From positions 1 through 64,000 of the forward strand of contig CACNIC010000004.1 of NCBI GenBank assembly GCA_902620405.1: DNA of 64,000 nt, written 5' to 3'. Below the pieces are notes generated by a model. That model was not told the origin of the DNA. It did no database searches and was given only the letters and a program-made list of their open reading frames with translations. Below, one piece after another: positions 40,652 to 50,063 of this stretch. Positions within the stretch are counted from its first letter, which is position 1; every line of letters begins with the position of its first letter. The position numbers and the translations under genes were made by a program. Source of the DNA: an uncultured SAR202 cluster bacterium (lineage in GTDB: Bacteria; Chloroflexota; Dehalococcoidia; Lucifugimonadales; Lucifugimonadaceae).

Positions 40652-41874
40652 TGGGGCCAGCAAGAGATAGCTTCCTATTTGAGATTGTTTATTGTCATTT
40701 ATCGAAAGATCCTTCTTGTGATTCAGTTAGGTACATTAATCTTTCATTCATTCCAGTAGAACTAAATTGGTTATCATTTAGTTTAACTGCATTTTTTTGG
40801 ATTTTTGCATTCGTTAATGCAGCACTTATCAGTGTATTAATGCTTATTTGGGGCGAGAGAAGATTGATTGGAAAGTTTCAAGCAAGGCTTGGGCCTAATA
40901 GGTGGGGTCCTTTAGGTTTGTTTACCCCAATTGCCGATGCAATTAAAGTTATGTTTAAAGAAGATGTTGAACCTACCTTATCGGATAAACTTATATACGT
41001 TCTTGCACCAATTTTAATGGTCGTGCCAGTATTTATGATATTTCCAGTAATTCCTTATGGCGCAAAGTCTTTTTTAACAAACATCAGTGTAGGCGTTGTA
41101 TTTGTTTTAGCTATTACCTCAATCAATAGTCTATCAGTACTGATGGCTGGCTGGGCATCTGGTAATAGATTCGCAATTATAGGCGGCATAAGGGCAGTGG
41201 CAATGCTATTAAGTTATGAAATTCCTATGGGAATTTCCGCAGCGGGAGTTGTTATTATTGCTGGCTCATTATCTTTGAGTGAAGTTGTAGAAGCACAAAT
41301 TATTCCCAATGCTATTTTTCAGCCCTTAGGTTTTTTAGTTTTTCTTGTTGCTTCAACCGCGGAACTAAATAGAAGCCCTTTTGACATAACTGAAGCTGAG
41401 TCTGAATTAGTTGCAGGTTATATGACAGATTATAGTAGCATGAAATTCGGACTTTTTTACTTAGGAGAATTCATGGCAACAATTGCATCCTCTGCAGTGA
41501 TAGTAACTTTTTATTTATCAGGATGGAGAGGTCCATCATTCCTTCCAATACCTGGTGAATTCTGGTTTTTTGCAAAATGGATAGGAGTTATAGCTATATT
41601 TATATGGTTCAGGGCAACGTTCCCAAGATTAAGAATTGACCAAATAATGTCATTGGCCTGGAAAGGATTATTCGAATTAAGTCTTATTAATATTCTTGTT
41701 ATAGCTTTAACAATGGCCATATGGCCAGACCCAACTTCAACACAATTGTTGTTCATGACTGGTATAAATTGGGTTGTATTTTTAGGTTCCGTATATATTT
41801 TTGGAAAAATATTGAGTCCTAATCTTACAGGTAATAAAATAGATAAAAGAAAAGTAATTTACGGATTAGATTAA
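40651..41874 (+). CDS. nuoH: NADH-quinone oxidoreductase subunit H
   Basis: ERRLIGKFQARLGPNRWGPLGLFTPIADAIKVMFKED, NRSPFDITEAESELVAGY. Confidence 0.95.
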   Translation: MGPARDSFLFEIVYCHLSKDPSCDSVRYINLSFIPVELNWLSFSLTAFFWIFAFVNAALISVLMLIWGERRLIGKFQARLGPNRWGPLGLFTPIADAIKVMFKEDVEPTLSDKLIYVLAPILMVVPVFMIFPVIPYGAKSFLTNISVGVVFVLAITSINSLSVLMAGWASGNRFAIIGGIRAVAMLLSYEIPMGISAAGVVIIAGSLSLSEVVEAQIIPNAIFQPLGFLVFLVASTAELNRSPFDITEAESELVAGYMTDYSSMKFGLFYLGEFMATIASSAVIVTFYLSGWRGPSFLPIPGEFWFFAKWIGVIAIFIWFRATFPRLRIDQIMSLAWKGLFELSLINILVIALTMAIWPDPTSTQLLFMTGINWVVFLGSVYIFGKILSPNLTGNKIDKRKVIYGLD

Positions 41875-41875
41875 G

Positions 41876-42547
41876 ATGTTTGGTATTGGATTATTAAAAG
41901 GACTTTTTACAACTTTAAAAAATTTATTTGGACCTGTCTTTACAGTTCAGTACCCAAATAAAAAAGTTGGTCTTTTAGGGGCATTAAAATTTCACAAAAA
42001 AACTCCTGCCAATTTTATAAAAACTCAGCCTAAAGATTTTGTAAAGTCTCTTGCAGGTTTGCATGAAGTTCCTGAGTACCCTGATCAAGCTACAAGATTT
42101 AGAGGACAAGATTTTAATTGGTTTGAAGACAGATGCACAGGTTGTGCAAGTTGCGCTAAATATTGTCCACTTGGAATAATCAAGATAGAAACAAAGCCTA
42201 GTGTTAGAGATGCTAAAGAAGGTTCATCTTATGATATTGATGTATTTGATATTGATATTGGTAGGTGTATGTTTTGTGGCCTATGCGTTGAGGCATGCCC
42301 ATTTGATGCATTGCATATGGGGAGTGGCTTTGAAAGAGCAAATGAAAAAAGGGATGGGTTAGTAATTCCTGTTGATGAATTGAGGACAGCCATAAAAACA
42401 CCTAGTACTTGGTTTAGGCCACAAATGGAAAATAAAAATTATAAGCCTAAGGAAATTGATGCTGAAATTAAAGACTATAGAGATATAGGAAGGCACGAAA
42501 AGCCATCTGATGACGAATTGACAGAGAGATGGGTTGATGAGAGATAG
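41876..42547 (+). CDS. nuoI: NADH-quinone oxidoreductase subunit I
   Basis: Two 4Fe-4S motifs CTGCASCAKYCP and CMFCGLCVEACP. Confidence 0.94.
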   Translation: MFGIGLLKGLFTTLKNLFGPVFTVQYPNKKVGLLGALKFHKKTPANFIKTQPKDFVKSLAGLHEVPEYPDQATRFRGQDFNWFEDRCTGCASCAKYCPLGIIKIETKPSVRDAKEGSSYDIDVFDIDIGRCMFCGLCVEACPFDALHMGSGFERANEKRDGLVIPVDELRTAIKTPSTWFRPQMENKNYKPKEIDAEIKDYRDIGRHEKPSDDELTERWVDER

Positions 42548-42549
42548 AG

Positions 42550-43104
42550 ATGCTGGTTGATGTAGTTTTTTATATTGTGGCATTACTTTTACTTGGATCT
42601 TCTTTTTTAGTACTTTTTTCATCAAATATTTATAGATCAGCAATTTTTTTAGCTTTCTCGATGTTAAGTTTCGCAAGTTTATATTTTTTATTAAGCGCTG
42701 AATTTATAGGTGTAGTTCAAATATTAGTGTACGTAGGTGCTGTTTCAGTATTAATTGCTCTTTCAGTAATGTTGGTTAGAGATATAGAAAAAAGCACACA
42801 AGGTAATAGATATCGATTCATTTCTAATATATTAATTTCATTGACAATAATTTTAATCGCATCATTTTTTATAAATTATGACTGGAATTTATATAGTGAC
42901 AATATTCTAAATTCTTCAAAATGTTTACTTTCTGAATGTAAAAATGAATCTGGGATTTTGATTTCTAGTACAGATTGGATTGGAAAGTTAATAACTGCAG
43001 ATTTCATTATTGCATTTCAATTGACTGGACTTATTTTGCTTGCATCACTTATTGGTGCATTGGCATTATTAAGGATAAGGATGGGTAATAATGACTCTAA
43101 GTAA
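42550..43104 (+). CDS. nuoJ: NADH-quinone oxidoreductase subunit J
   Basis: Membrane protein with VQILVYVGAVSVLIALSVMLV; position in operon. Confidence 0.92.
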   Translation: MLVDVVFYIVALLLLGSSFLVLFSSNIYRSAIFLAFSMLSFASLYFLLSAEFIGVVQILVYVGAVSVLIALSVMLVRDIEKSTQGNRYRFISNILISLTIILIASFFINYDWNLYSDNILNSSKCLLSECKNESGILISSTDWIGKLITADFIIAFQLTGLILLASLIGALALLRIRMGNNDSK

Positions 43105-43435
43105 TTTAATATTATTATCTTGGATTATTTTTTTTATTGGGTTATATGGTTCACTTACAAAAAAGAGTGCAGTTTTAGTGGTCATTAGTCTTGAATTAAT
43201 GTTCAACGCAGTAGCTTTAAACTTTGTAGCCTTTTCAAGATTTGCTCCGGGTGGATTAATAGGGTCTACAGACATAGCAAATGTGCTTTCTGGACAAGTA
43301 ATGGCTATTTTTATTATAGCAATTGGTGCAGCTGAAGCTGCACTTGCTCTTTCAATTGTAATCGCAATGTATAAGGAAAAAAATACTATCGAATTTAGTG
43401 AAACTATTGAAATAAGGGAAAAAGATGTGGATTGA
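43091..43435 (+). CDS. nuoK: NADH-quinone oxidoreductase subunit K
   Basis: LISLELMFNAVALNFVAFS-like core, GAAEAALALSIVIAMYK. Confidence 0.94.
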   Translation: MTLSNLILLSWIIFFIGLYGSLTKKSAVLVVISLELMFNAVALNFVAFSRFAPGGLIGSTDIANVLSGQVMAIFIIAIGAAEAALALSIVIAMYKEKNTIEFSETIEIREKDVD

Positions 43436-43619
43436 TTATAAGGAAGTAGAAAATTTACTTACTGCTGAAATGTGGAAATCATTACTTGAGGGTGAAGGGC
43501 TTCCTGCGAAAATACTACCCGTTGAAGGAATACTTGAATGGTCAGAAACTGCAAAATTTAGATTGATGGTTCCTAAGGGAAGGGAACATGTTGCAGATGA
43601 AATACTTAGGAAGTTGTGA
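43425..43619 (+). CDS. DUF2007-like small protein between nuoK and nuoL
   Basis: 64 aa; overlaps both nuoK and nuoL; EMWKSLLEGEGLPAKILPVEG...FRLMVPKGREHVADEIL resembles DUF2007. Confidence 0.7.
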   Translation: MWIDYKEVENLLTAEMWKSLLEGEGLPAKILPVEGILEWSETAKFRLMVPKGREHVADEILRKL

Positions 43620-45538
43620 TGTCTAATAACGAAGTTGTTTGGTTAATATTACTGCTTCCTTTGGCAGCTTTCTTTGTGAATGGTTTTATCGCATTATTTA
43701 CAAGCTATAAGAATTCAAAATTTTCCGGCTATCTTAATGTAACAGCAATCGGCGTATCATTTATTTTAAGTTTATATCTTGCAATTATCGGATTGGATAA
43801 AAATTTCGATTATCAATCAGCTTCTTTTCAGTGGATTTCATTTGGAATTTTTGAAATAACCATGGCAATTATGCTTGATGAACTTACTCTGATTATGATT
43901 TCAGTGGTAACTGCAATCAGTTTCCTTATTCAAATTTATTCTCTTTCATACATGGAGCACGATGATGGGTATTCAAGATATTTTAGTTATATGGGTCTTT
44001 TCACAACTTCAATGCTAGGCCTTGTTACAGCAAGAAACTTAATTCAATTGTTTATATTTTGGGAATTAGTTGGGGCTACATCATACCTACTTATTGGTTT
44101 TTGGTATAAGAAACAAAGTGCGATAAAGGCTGCAAAAAAAGCTTTCCTTATGACAAGAGTTGGAGATTTTGGATTAATTGCCGGAATACTATTAATTGCT
44201 AAACAAGGTTCTCAATATTTGGATATAACACAATTTTATTTGGGCATCCAAAGCGGCCTTTTTTCTGAAAGCCTAATTTTTATTGTGGGGCTTTTAATTG
44301 TGATTGGTGCAATTGGAAAATCAACTCAATTTCCATTACATAATTGGCTACCAGATGCAATGGAAGGCCCAACGCCAGTTTCAGCTTTATTACATTCTGC
44401 AACAATGGTTACTGCAGGAGTATTCATTATTGGAAGAATATATCCAGCTATAGGGTATTCAGAAAATTTAGGATTAATAATTAGTTATGTAGGAGCTTTC
44501 ACTCTAATTTTTGCAGCATCAATGGCCATCGTGAGCAATGATATTAAAAAAGTTTTAGCTTATTCTTCTATAAGCCAACTCGGATATATGTTCCTTGCAT
44601 TAGGTGTAGGGTCATATGGAGCTGCTATACTTCATCTATTTGCTCATGCATGGTTTAAAGCATTATTGTTTCTGGGTGCTGGCTCTGTTGGCCATGCTGT
44701 CCACACTTTTGATATGAAATTGATGGGTGGAATGAGAAATAAAATGAAAAAAACCTACTTAACTATGTTGGTTGGAACAATAAGTTTGATTGGAATATTT
44801 CCATTGTCAGGTTTTTGGAGCAAAGATGAAATTTTGATTGGTGTTAAATCTGAATCTACATTTTTGTTGGTTATTGCTTTAATTGGTGTGGTTATGACAG
44901 CTTTCTACATGACTAGAATGATGGCTATGACTTTTTTTGGTGACTTTAAAGGTGGTCATGACAATATTAAATATGATGATATTCACGAAAGTCCTAATCT
45001 AATGACCATCCCAATGATTATTTTGGCAATTCCTTCAGTAATAATTGGTGTAATTTTTAGCTCTCCTATTGATTTAGGATTTATAGAAAAGCATGCTATG
45101 GTCTCATTTCTTGATCACAATAAATTAGTCTTTCCAAATTATGAATATCATGAATTTAAATTTGATATTATGATTGCTTCTGTTTCTACAATTCTTGCTT
45201 TAATAGGAATTTCATTTTCAATTTTAAATTTCAAAAAATATAAATTTAATATCAATTTCCTTAACAAGTTAATTTCAAATAAATACTATTTAGATTATTT
45301 ATATGAAACCCTAATAACTGAAAAATTATTTTATAAATATTTCTCAAAATTATTTAGTGTTGTAGAAGAAAAATTAATTGATAATTTTAGTTATAAATTA
45401 ACAGCAAGTTTAAGATGGATGTCAAATAAAATTTCTGTTTCTCAGAATGGTCAACTTCAACTTCAAAGTATTACATTTGTTCTTGGATTTTTAATTATTT
45501 TAATATCCTATCTAGTCTATTTAGGGGCAGGGGGTTAA
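43616..45538 (+). CDS. nuoL: NADH-quinone oxidoreductase subunit L
   Basis: FPLHNWLPDAMEGPTPVSALLHSATMVTAGVF, SSISQLGYM; 640 aa. Confidence 0.95.
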   Translation: MMSNNEVVWLILLLPLAAFFVNGFIALFTSYKNSKFSGYLNVTAIGVSFILSLYLAIIGLDKNFDYQSASFQWISFGIFEITMAIMLDELTLIMISVVTAISFLIQIYSLSYMEHDDGYSRYFSYMGLFTTSMLGLVTARNLIQLFIFWELVGATSYLLIGFWYKKQSAIKAAKKAFLMTRVGDFGLIAGILLIAKQGSQYLDITQFYLGIQSGLFSESLIFIVGLLIVIGAIGKSTQFPLHNWLPDAMEGPTPVSALLHSATMVTAGVFIIGRIYPAIGYSENLGLIISYVGAFTLIFAASMAIVSNDIKKVLAYSSISQLGYMFLALGVGSYGAAILHLFAHAWFKALLFLGAGSVGHAVHTFDMKLMGGMRNKMKKTYLTMLVGTISLIGIFPLSGFWSKDEILIGVKSESTFLLVIALIGVVMTAFYMTRMMAMTFFGDFKGGHDNIKYDDIHESPNLMTIPMIILAIPSVIIGVIFSSPIDLGFIEKHAMVSFLDHNKLVFPNYEYHEFKFDIMIASVSTILALIGISFSILNFKKYKFNINFLNKLISNKYYLDYLYETLITEKLFYKYFSKLFSVVEEKLIDNFSYKLTASLRWMSNKISVSQNGQLQLQSITFVLGFLIILISYLVYLGAGG

Positions 45539-45541
45539 CTT

Positions 45542-47095
45542 ATGCCAGGCGGAATATTATCATTTTTAATCTTTTTTCCAATATTTGCTGGAATATTTAT
45601 TGGCATAGGATCTGCAAGCAATGCTATAAAAAAAAGAATAAAGTTTTTTGCATTACTTTTTACACTTATCGAAATGCTTTTATCGATACTTCTTTATTTT
45701 AACTACGATAAGGAAAATGGCGGATTTCAATTTATAGATTATTTTGATGCATGGATTCCTTTTGAATCATTTAGAGCACAATATCTTGTTGGTATAGATG
45801 GATTAAGTACTCCCTTAGTTTTGCTAACAGGAATTTTAGGCTTTTGTGCTGTTATCGCATCTTTAAAAATATCATTTAGAGAGCGAGAATATTTCATGTG
45901 GCTGTTAATTTTGCAAGGTGTTGTTACTGGAGTATTTTCTTCATTAGATATGCTACTTCTGTTTGTATTTTGGGAAGCAGAATTAATTCCAATGTATTTC
46001 TTGATATCTATTTGGGGCTCGGGAAAGGCTCAGTATTCAGCAATGAAGTTTTTAATTTTTACTTTAACATCAGGCGCATTCTTTTTAATTGGAATTCTAT
46101 CAATTTATTTCGCAACTGGGACTTTCGTTATGTATGATATAGCAGAATTGAATTTAATTGGTGTATCAGGTTCAGCATTTAATATTATAATTCCGTCTTT
46201 ATTAATTTTCTTAATTTTCTTTATTGGTTTTGCAATTAAATTGCCATTATTTCCGCTACATAGTTGGCTTCCTGATGCACATACTGATGCTCCAACTGCA
46301 GTAAGTATTATGCTTGCAGGTGTGCTTTTAAAAATGGGAGGATACGGTTTATTGAGAATAAATGTTGACCTATTTAATTCGATAGATCCAACAATATTAT
46401 TTGATTTATCCCCTTATATTGCTTTAATTGGTGCTATCAGTGTTATTTATGGTGCAGTTTTAACAATTAGGCAAACTGACCTTAAAAGACTAATTGCTTT
46501 TAGTAGTGTGAGTCATATGGGATACATTATTTTAGGACTTTCATCATATAATGCATACTCAAATTTGGGCTCTAGCGAAGGTCTTGGAGGTACTGCGCTC
46601 CAATTATTTACCCATGGAACAATTACTGGATTAGCTTTTTATTTAGTAGGCTTAACTTACGAAAGAACTCATACAAGACATATTCCACACTTAGGAGGAT
46701 TGGCTATAAAAATGCCATTAATAGCAACATTTTTTGTCATAGCAGGATTTGCGAGTTTAGGCTTGCCTGGTTTAAGTGGATTTGTTGCTGAATTAATGAT
46801 CTTCGTTGGAACATTTAAGTTAGGTGGTTTATGGGCATTTTCTACAATTTTATCAGTTTTTGGTGTTGTTTTAGCTGCAGGATATACATTATGGATGATT
46901 CAAAGGTCATTTCTTGGAAGTGGCGTATCAAATGATAGTCCTGTAGCCAAAGAGTATGACAATTTAAATGATATGGATAAAATTGAGCTTATAGGAGCAA
47001 TTATATTGACTATTACTATAGTTGCAGTGGGAGTTTATCCATCAATTGTGACAGACTTATTTAATATTGGTATTGGTGAGGTGTTTTCAAGATGA
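45542..47095 (+). CDS. nuoM: NADH-quinone oxidoreductase subunit M
   Basis: LPLFPLHSWLPDAHTDAPTAVSIMLAGVLLKMGGYG, SSVSHMGY. Confidence 0.95.
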   Translation: MPGGILSFLIFFPIFAGIFIGIGSASNAIKKRIKFFALLFTLIEMLLSILLYFNYDKENGGFQFIDYFDAWIPFESFRAQYLVGIDGLSTPLVLLTGILGFCAVIASLKISFREREYFMWLLILQGVVTGVFSSLDMLLLFVFWEAELIPMYFLISIWGSGKAQYSAMKFLIFTLTSGAFFLIGILSIYFATGTFVMYDIAELNLIGVSGSAFNIIIPSLLIFLIFFIGFAIKLPLFPLHSWLPDAHTDAPTAVSIMLAGVLLKMGGYGLLRINVDLFNSIDPTILFDLSPYIALIGAISVIYGAVLTIRQTDLKRLIAFSSVSHMGYIILGLSSYNAYSNLGSSEGLGGTALQLFTHGTITGLAFYLVGLTYERTHTRHIPHLGGLAIKMPLIATFFVIAGFASLGLPGLSGFVAELMIFVGTFKLGGLWAFSTILSVFGVVLAAGYTLWMIQRSFLGSGVSNDSPVAKEYDNLNDMDKIELIGAIILTITIVAVGVYPSIVTDLFNIGIGEVFSR

Positions 47096-48579
47096 TTAGT
47101 CTAAATGAAATTTTAATCATAACTCCTGAATTATTTATTGTTGGATTTTCTCTAATAATACTTTTATCTGACCTTATATTTGGAAGTAAATTTAGATCCT
47201 CTGACATTGCTTCTTTAGGAATATTAGCCTCATTAATTATTACAATATTATTATTTTTAGGAGTAATAAAAATTAATGATATTTCAAGTATTTCAATCCT
47301 AAATATTATTTCTGTTGATAAATATTCATTATTACTCAAAATAGTCGTTTTATTGCTTTCATTATCAATTTCAACTGTAGGAAAAGAAGTGATAAGTGAC
47401 ACTTTGAAGTTGCGCTCAGAATTCTGGACCTTATTTATGATTTCTCTTGCTGGAATGATGATGTTGACATCAGTTACAGAAATGATTACTGCATGGGTAG
47501 CACTAGAGCTTACATCATTACCTCTTATTGGAATGCTTTCTTTAAATAAAAAGAGATATTCATTAGAAATTTCATTTAAATACTTAATTCTTAGTGCAAC
47601 AAGTTCAGCAATAATATTGATGGGCATATCTCAACTTTATGGATTGTCAGGTTCAACATTTTTTAACGACATAATGCCACTAAAAGATGCTCTTGGTGGA
47701 AGATTTATTTTTGAAGATTCAACACAATTATTAATTATATTTTCATTAATATTAATAATATCTGGATTTTCATTTAAGATTGCATCATTTCCATTCTTTA
47801 CTTGGGTTCCAGATGTATATCAAGGATCACCTTCTTTAGTTACTTTATACTTATCTGTTGTAAGTAAAATAGCAGGTTTTTCAATATTAATTAGATTTTT
47901 ATTTGAGTCGGTTAATATCGAGGTTTATTCAAATATATCCCTATTCATTGCAATTATTTCATCAATATCAATGTTTTATGGAAATATTATGGCATTAAGG
48001 CAAAATGATTTAAAAAGACTTTTTGCATATAGCACCATTGCACATGCAGGTTATATTTTAATTGGAATTGCTTCATTACAAATAAATGATGCAAGTTTTT
48101 CAGGTATAAATTCTACAGTATTTTATCTAATTGCTTATGGCATAACTAATTTAACTGCATTCTTGAGTATGATCTCATTATCAAGGTATGTAGATTCATA
48201 TAATATGTTAGATTTTAAAGGGCTTGGAAGCTCACAAAGATATCAGTCGATAATATTTTCAATTTCTTTAATATCATTATTAGGTATTCCTGCAACTGTT
48301 GGTTTTATGGGTAAAGCATTTATTTTTAGTGGTGCCATATCTAATGATTATTTTTGGTTGGCATCATTTGGGATAATTAATTCATTAATTTCTGCCTATT
48401 ACTATATGAAAATAATTAAAATTATATTTGTTGAAAAAAGTGATAAGCCATATCCTGAAATTACCTTCCCTAGATTGAAAGTTATTACAACAATTGGAGC
48501 AATATTAATATTAGTTTTAGGGTTGGCTCCAGTAGCATTATTGAGTATAGTTGAAAGCGCTTTAAATACAATTATATAA
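47092..48579 (+). CDS. nuoN: NADH-quinone oxidoreductase subunit N
   Basis: FPFFTWVPDVYQGSPSLVTLYLSVVSKIAGF, YSTIAHAGY. Confidence 0.95.
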   Translation: MISLNEILIITPELFIVGFSLIILLSDLIFGSKFRSSDIASLGILASLIITILLFLGVIKINDISSISILNIISVDKYSLLLKIVVLLLSLSISTVGKEVISDTLKLRSEFWTLFMISLAGMMMLTSVTEMITAWVALELTSLPLIGMLSLNKKRYSLEISFKYLILSATSSAIILMGISQLYGLSGSTFFNDIMPLKDALGGRFIFEDSTQLLIIFSLILIISGFSFKIASFPFFTWVPDVYQGSPSLVTLYLSVVSKIAGFSILIRFLFESVNIEVYSNISLFIAIISSISMFYGNIMALRQNDLKRLFAYSTIAHAGYILIGIASLQINDASFSGINSTVFYLIAYGITNLTAFLSMISLSRYVDSYNMLDFKGLGSSQRYQSIIFSISLISLLGIPATVGFMGKAFIFSGAISNDYFWLASFGIINSLISAYYYMKIIKIIFVEKSDKPYPEITFPRLKVITTIGAILILVLGLAPVALLSIVESALNTII

Positions 48580-48580
48580 A

Positions 48581-49444
48581 ATGGAAAAATTCTACAAGCC
48601 AAATACAATTGCAATATTGTTTAATGAGAAGTTAAATGAATCTGAAAATTTAGCAATTAAAATAAAAAATGATATAAGTGATGATTTTGAAGTATTTGTT
48701 CAAAGCGTTGCTGTTGCTCTTCAAAATAATTTACCTTCAAACCCAGACCTTTTAATATCAATTGGTGGAGATGGAACTATACTCAGATGTGCAAAAGTTC
48801 TTAATGGTACCAACTGTCCAATTCTAGGCATAAATATGGGTAACCTTGGATTTTTATGTGAGATTGACTCGAGTGATGTTGATTCAAAACTCCAAAAATA
48901 TTTGAGTGGTGATGCAGTAATTGAAACTAGAAACAAATTGAAAATAAATCTAGTAAGTTCAAATTTAAAAAAAGAATATTCTGCTTTAAATGATCTAGTT
49001 ATTTCAAGAGGATCAAAAATTAGAGTAGTTAATGTAGAGGCATTTATAAATGGAAATCATTTTGCAACATACAAAGGGGATGGAATAGTCATATCAACTG
49101 CAACTGGCTCAACAGCATATTCATTGTCATTGGGGGGAGCAATTTTATCTCCATCTAGCAACAATATGATTATGAAACCAATTGCTGCACATACTAGTTT
49201 AATGGGTGGCCTTGTAATTGAGAAAGACGTAGTGATTTCACTTAAAGCGTCTTCAAATGAAGACTTGTCAATTAGTGTCGATGGATTCATTGATAATTTG
49301 ATTGAAGACTTTGATCAAATAGATGTTGAGATTGACAATGAAAATAAAGTATTTTTTATAAGATCAGAAAATTTTGAAAATTTATACTGGAATTCTTTGG
49401 CACAAAAACTTGATTTAAGAAAAGGGGATTCAATAAATGGATAA
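48581..49444 (+). CDS. nadK: NAD kinase
   Basis: SIGGDGTILRCAK, GINMGNLGFLCE, STATGSTAYSLSLGGAI. Confidence 0.95.
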   Translation: MEKFYKPNTIAILFNEKLNESENLAIKIKNDISDDFEVFVQSVAVALQNNLPSNPDLLISIGGDGTILRCAKVLNGTNCPILGINMGNLGFLCEIDSSDVDSKLQKYLSGDAVIETRNKLKINLVSSNLKKEYSALNDLVISRGSKIRVVNVEAFINGNHFATYKGDGIVISTATGSTAYSLSLGGAILSPSSNNMIMKPIAAHTSLMGGLVIEKDVVISLKASSNEDLSISVDGFIDNLIEDFDQIDVEIDNENKVFFIRSENFENLYWNSLAQKLDLRKGDSING

Positions 49445-50009
49445 AAATAATCTTATTGAAAGATCTAGTTCTCAAATTATTCATAATGGTGACTATATTA
49501 ATCTTAGGAAAGACAGTTTAACCAAAAACGGAAATGTTATTGCTGAAAGAGATGTTGTCGAGCATGTAGGGTCAATAGTTGCTGTGCCATATGAAATTAT
49601 AAATAGTGAAATATATTTTTATTTAGTAAAGCAATGGAGAAATCCGGTTGAGGAATGGTTAATTGAATTTCCAGCAGGAACTTTAAATGAAAATGAAGAT
49701 CATGAACTTGCTCTTATTAGAGAACTTCAGGAAGAAATTGGCATGATTCCAAAAAGCATAAATTATTGGTCTTATTTTTATGTAGCTCCTGGTTGGTGTG
49801 ACGAGAAAATTCATTGTTATTTTGCAGGTAATTTAGAAAAATCCGAACTTGAAGGAGATATTGACGAACAAATTGAGGTTTTAAAAATAACTTATGATGA
49901 AATGGTTGATAAGATCAAGAACTCAGAAATAATTGATTTGAAGACAATATCAGCTTTCAACGTCTTTGATAATCATTTCAAAAATGATTTACTAGAATTT
50001 AACAATTAA
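49437..50009 (+). CDS. NUDIX hydrolase (ADP-ribose pyrophosphatase-like)
   Basis: FPAGTLNENEDHELALIRELQEEIG Nudix box. Confidence 0.92.
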   Translation: MDKNNLIERSSSQIIHNGDYINLRKDSLTKNGNVIAERDVVEHVGSIVAVPYEIINSEIYFYLVKQWRNPVEEWLIEFPAGTLNENEDHELALIRELQEEIGMIPKSINYWSYFYVAPGWCDEKIHCYFAGNLEKSELEGDIDEQIEVLKITYDEMVDKIKNSEIIDLKTISAFNVFDNHFKNDLLEFNN

Positions 50010-50063
50010 TGAATTATTTTAACCAAAAAATGCTAAAATAAAACAAGTAAGAATACAAAAATT

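Noticed and set aside
47061-47627. 188-aa minus-strand ORF
   Set aside because: Antisense to nuoM/nuoN coding sequence; no domain; explained by AT-rich membrane-protein codons read in reverse
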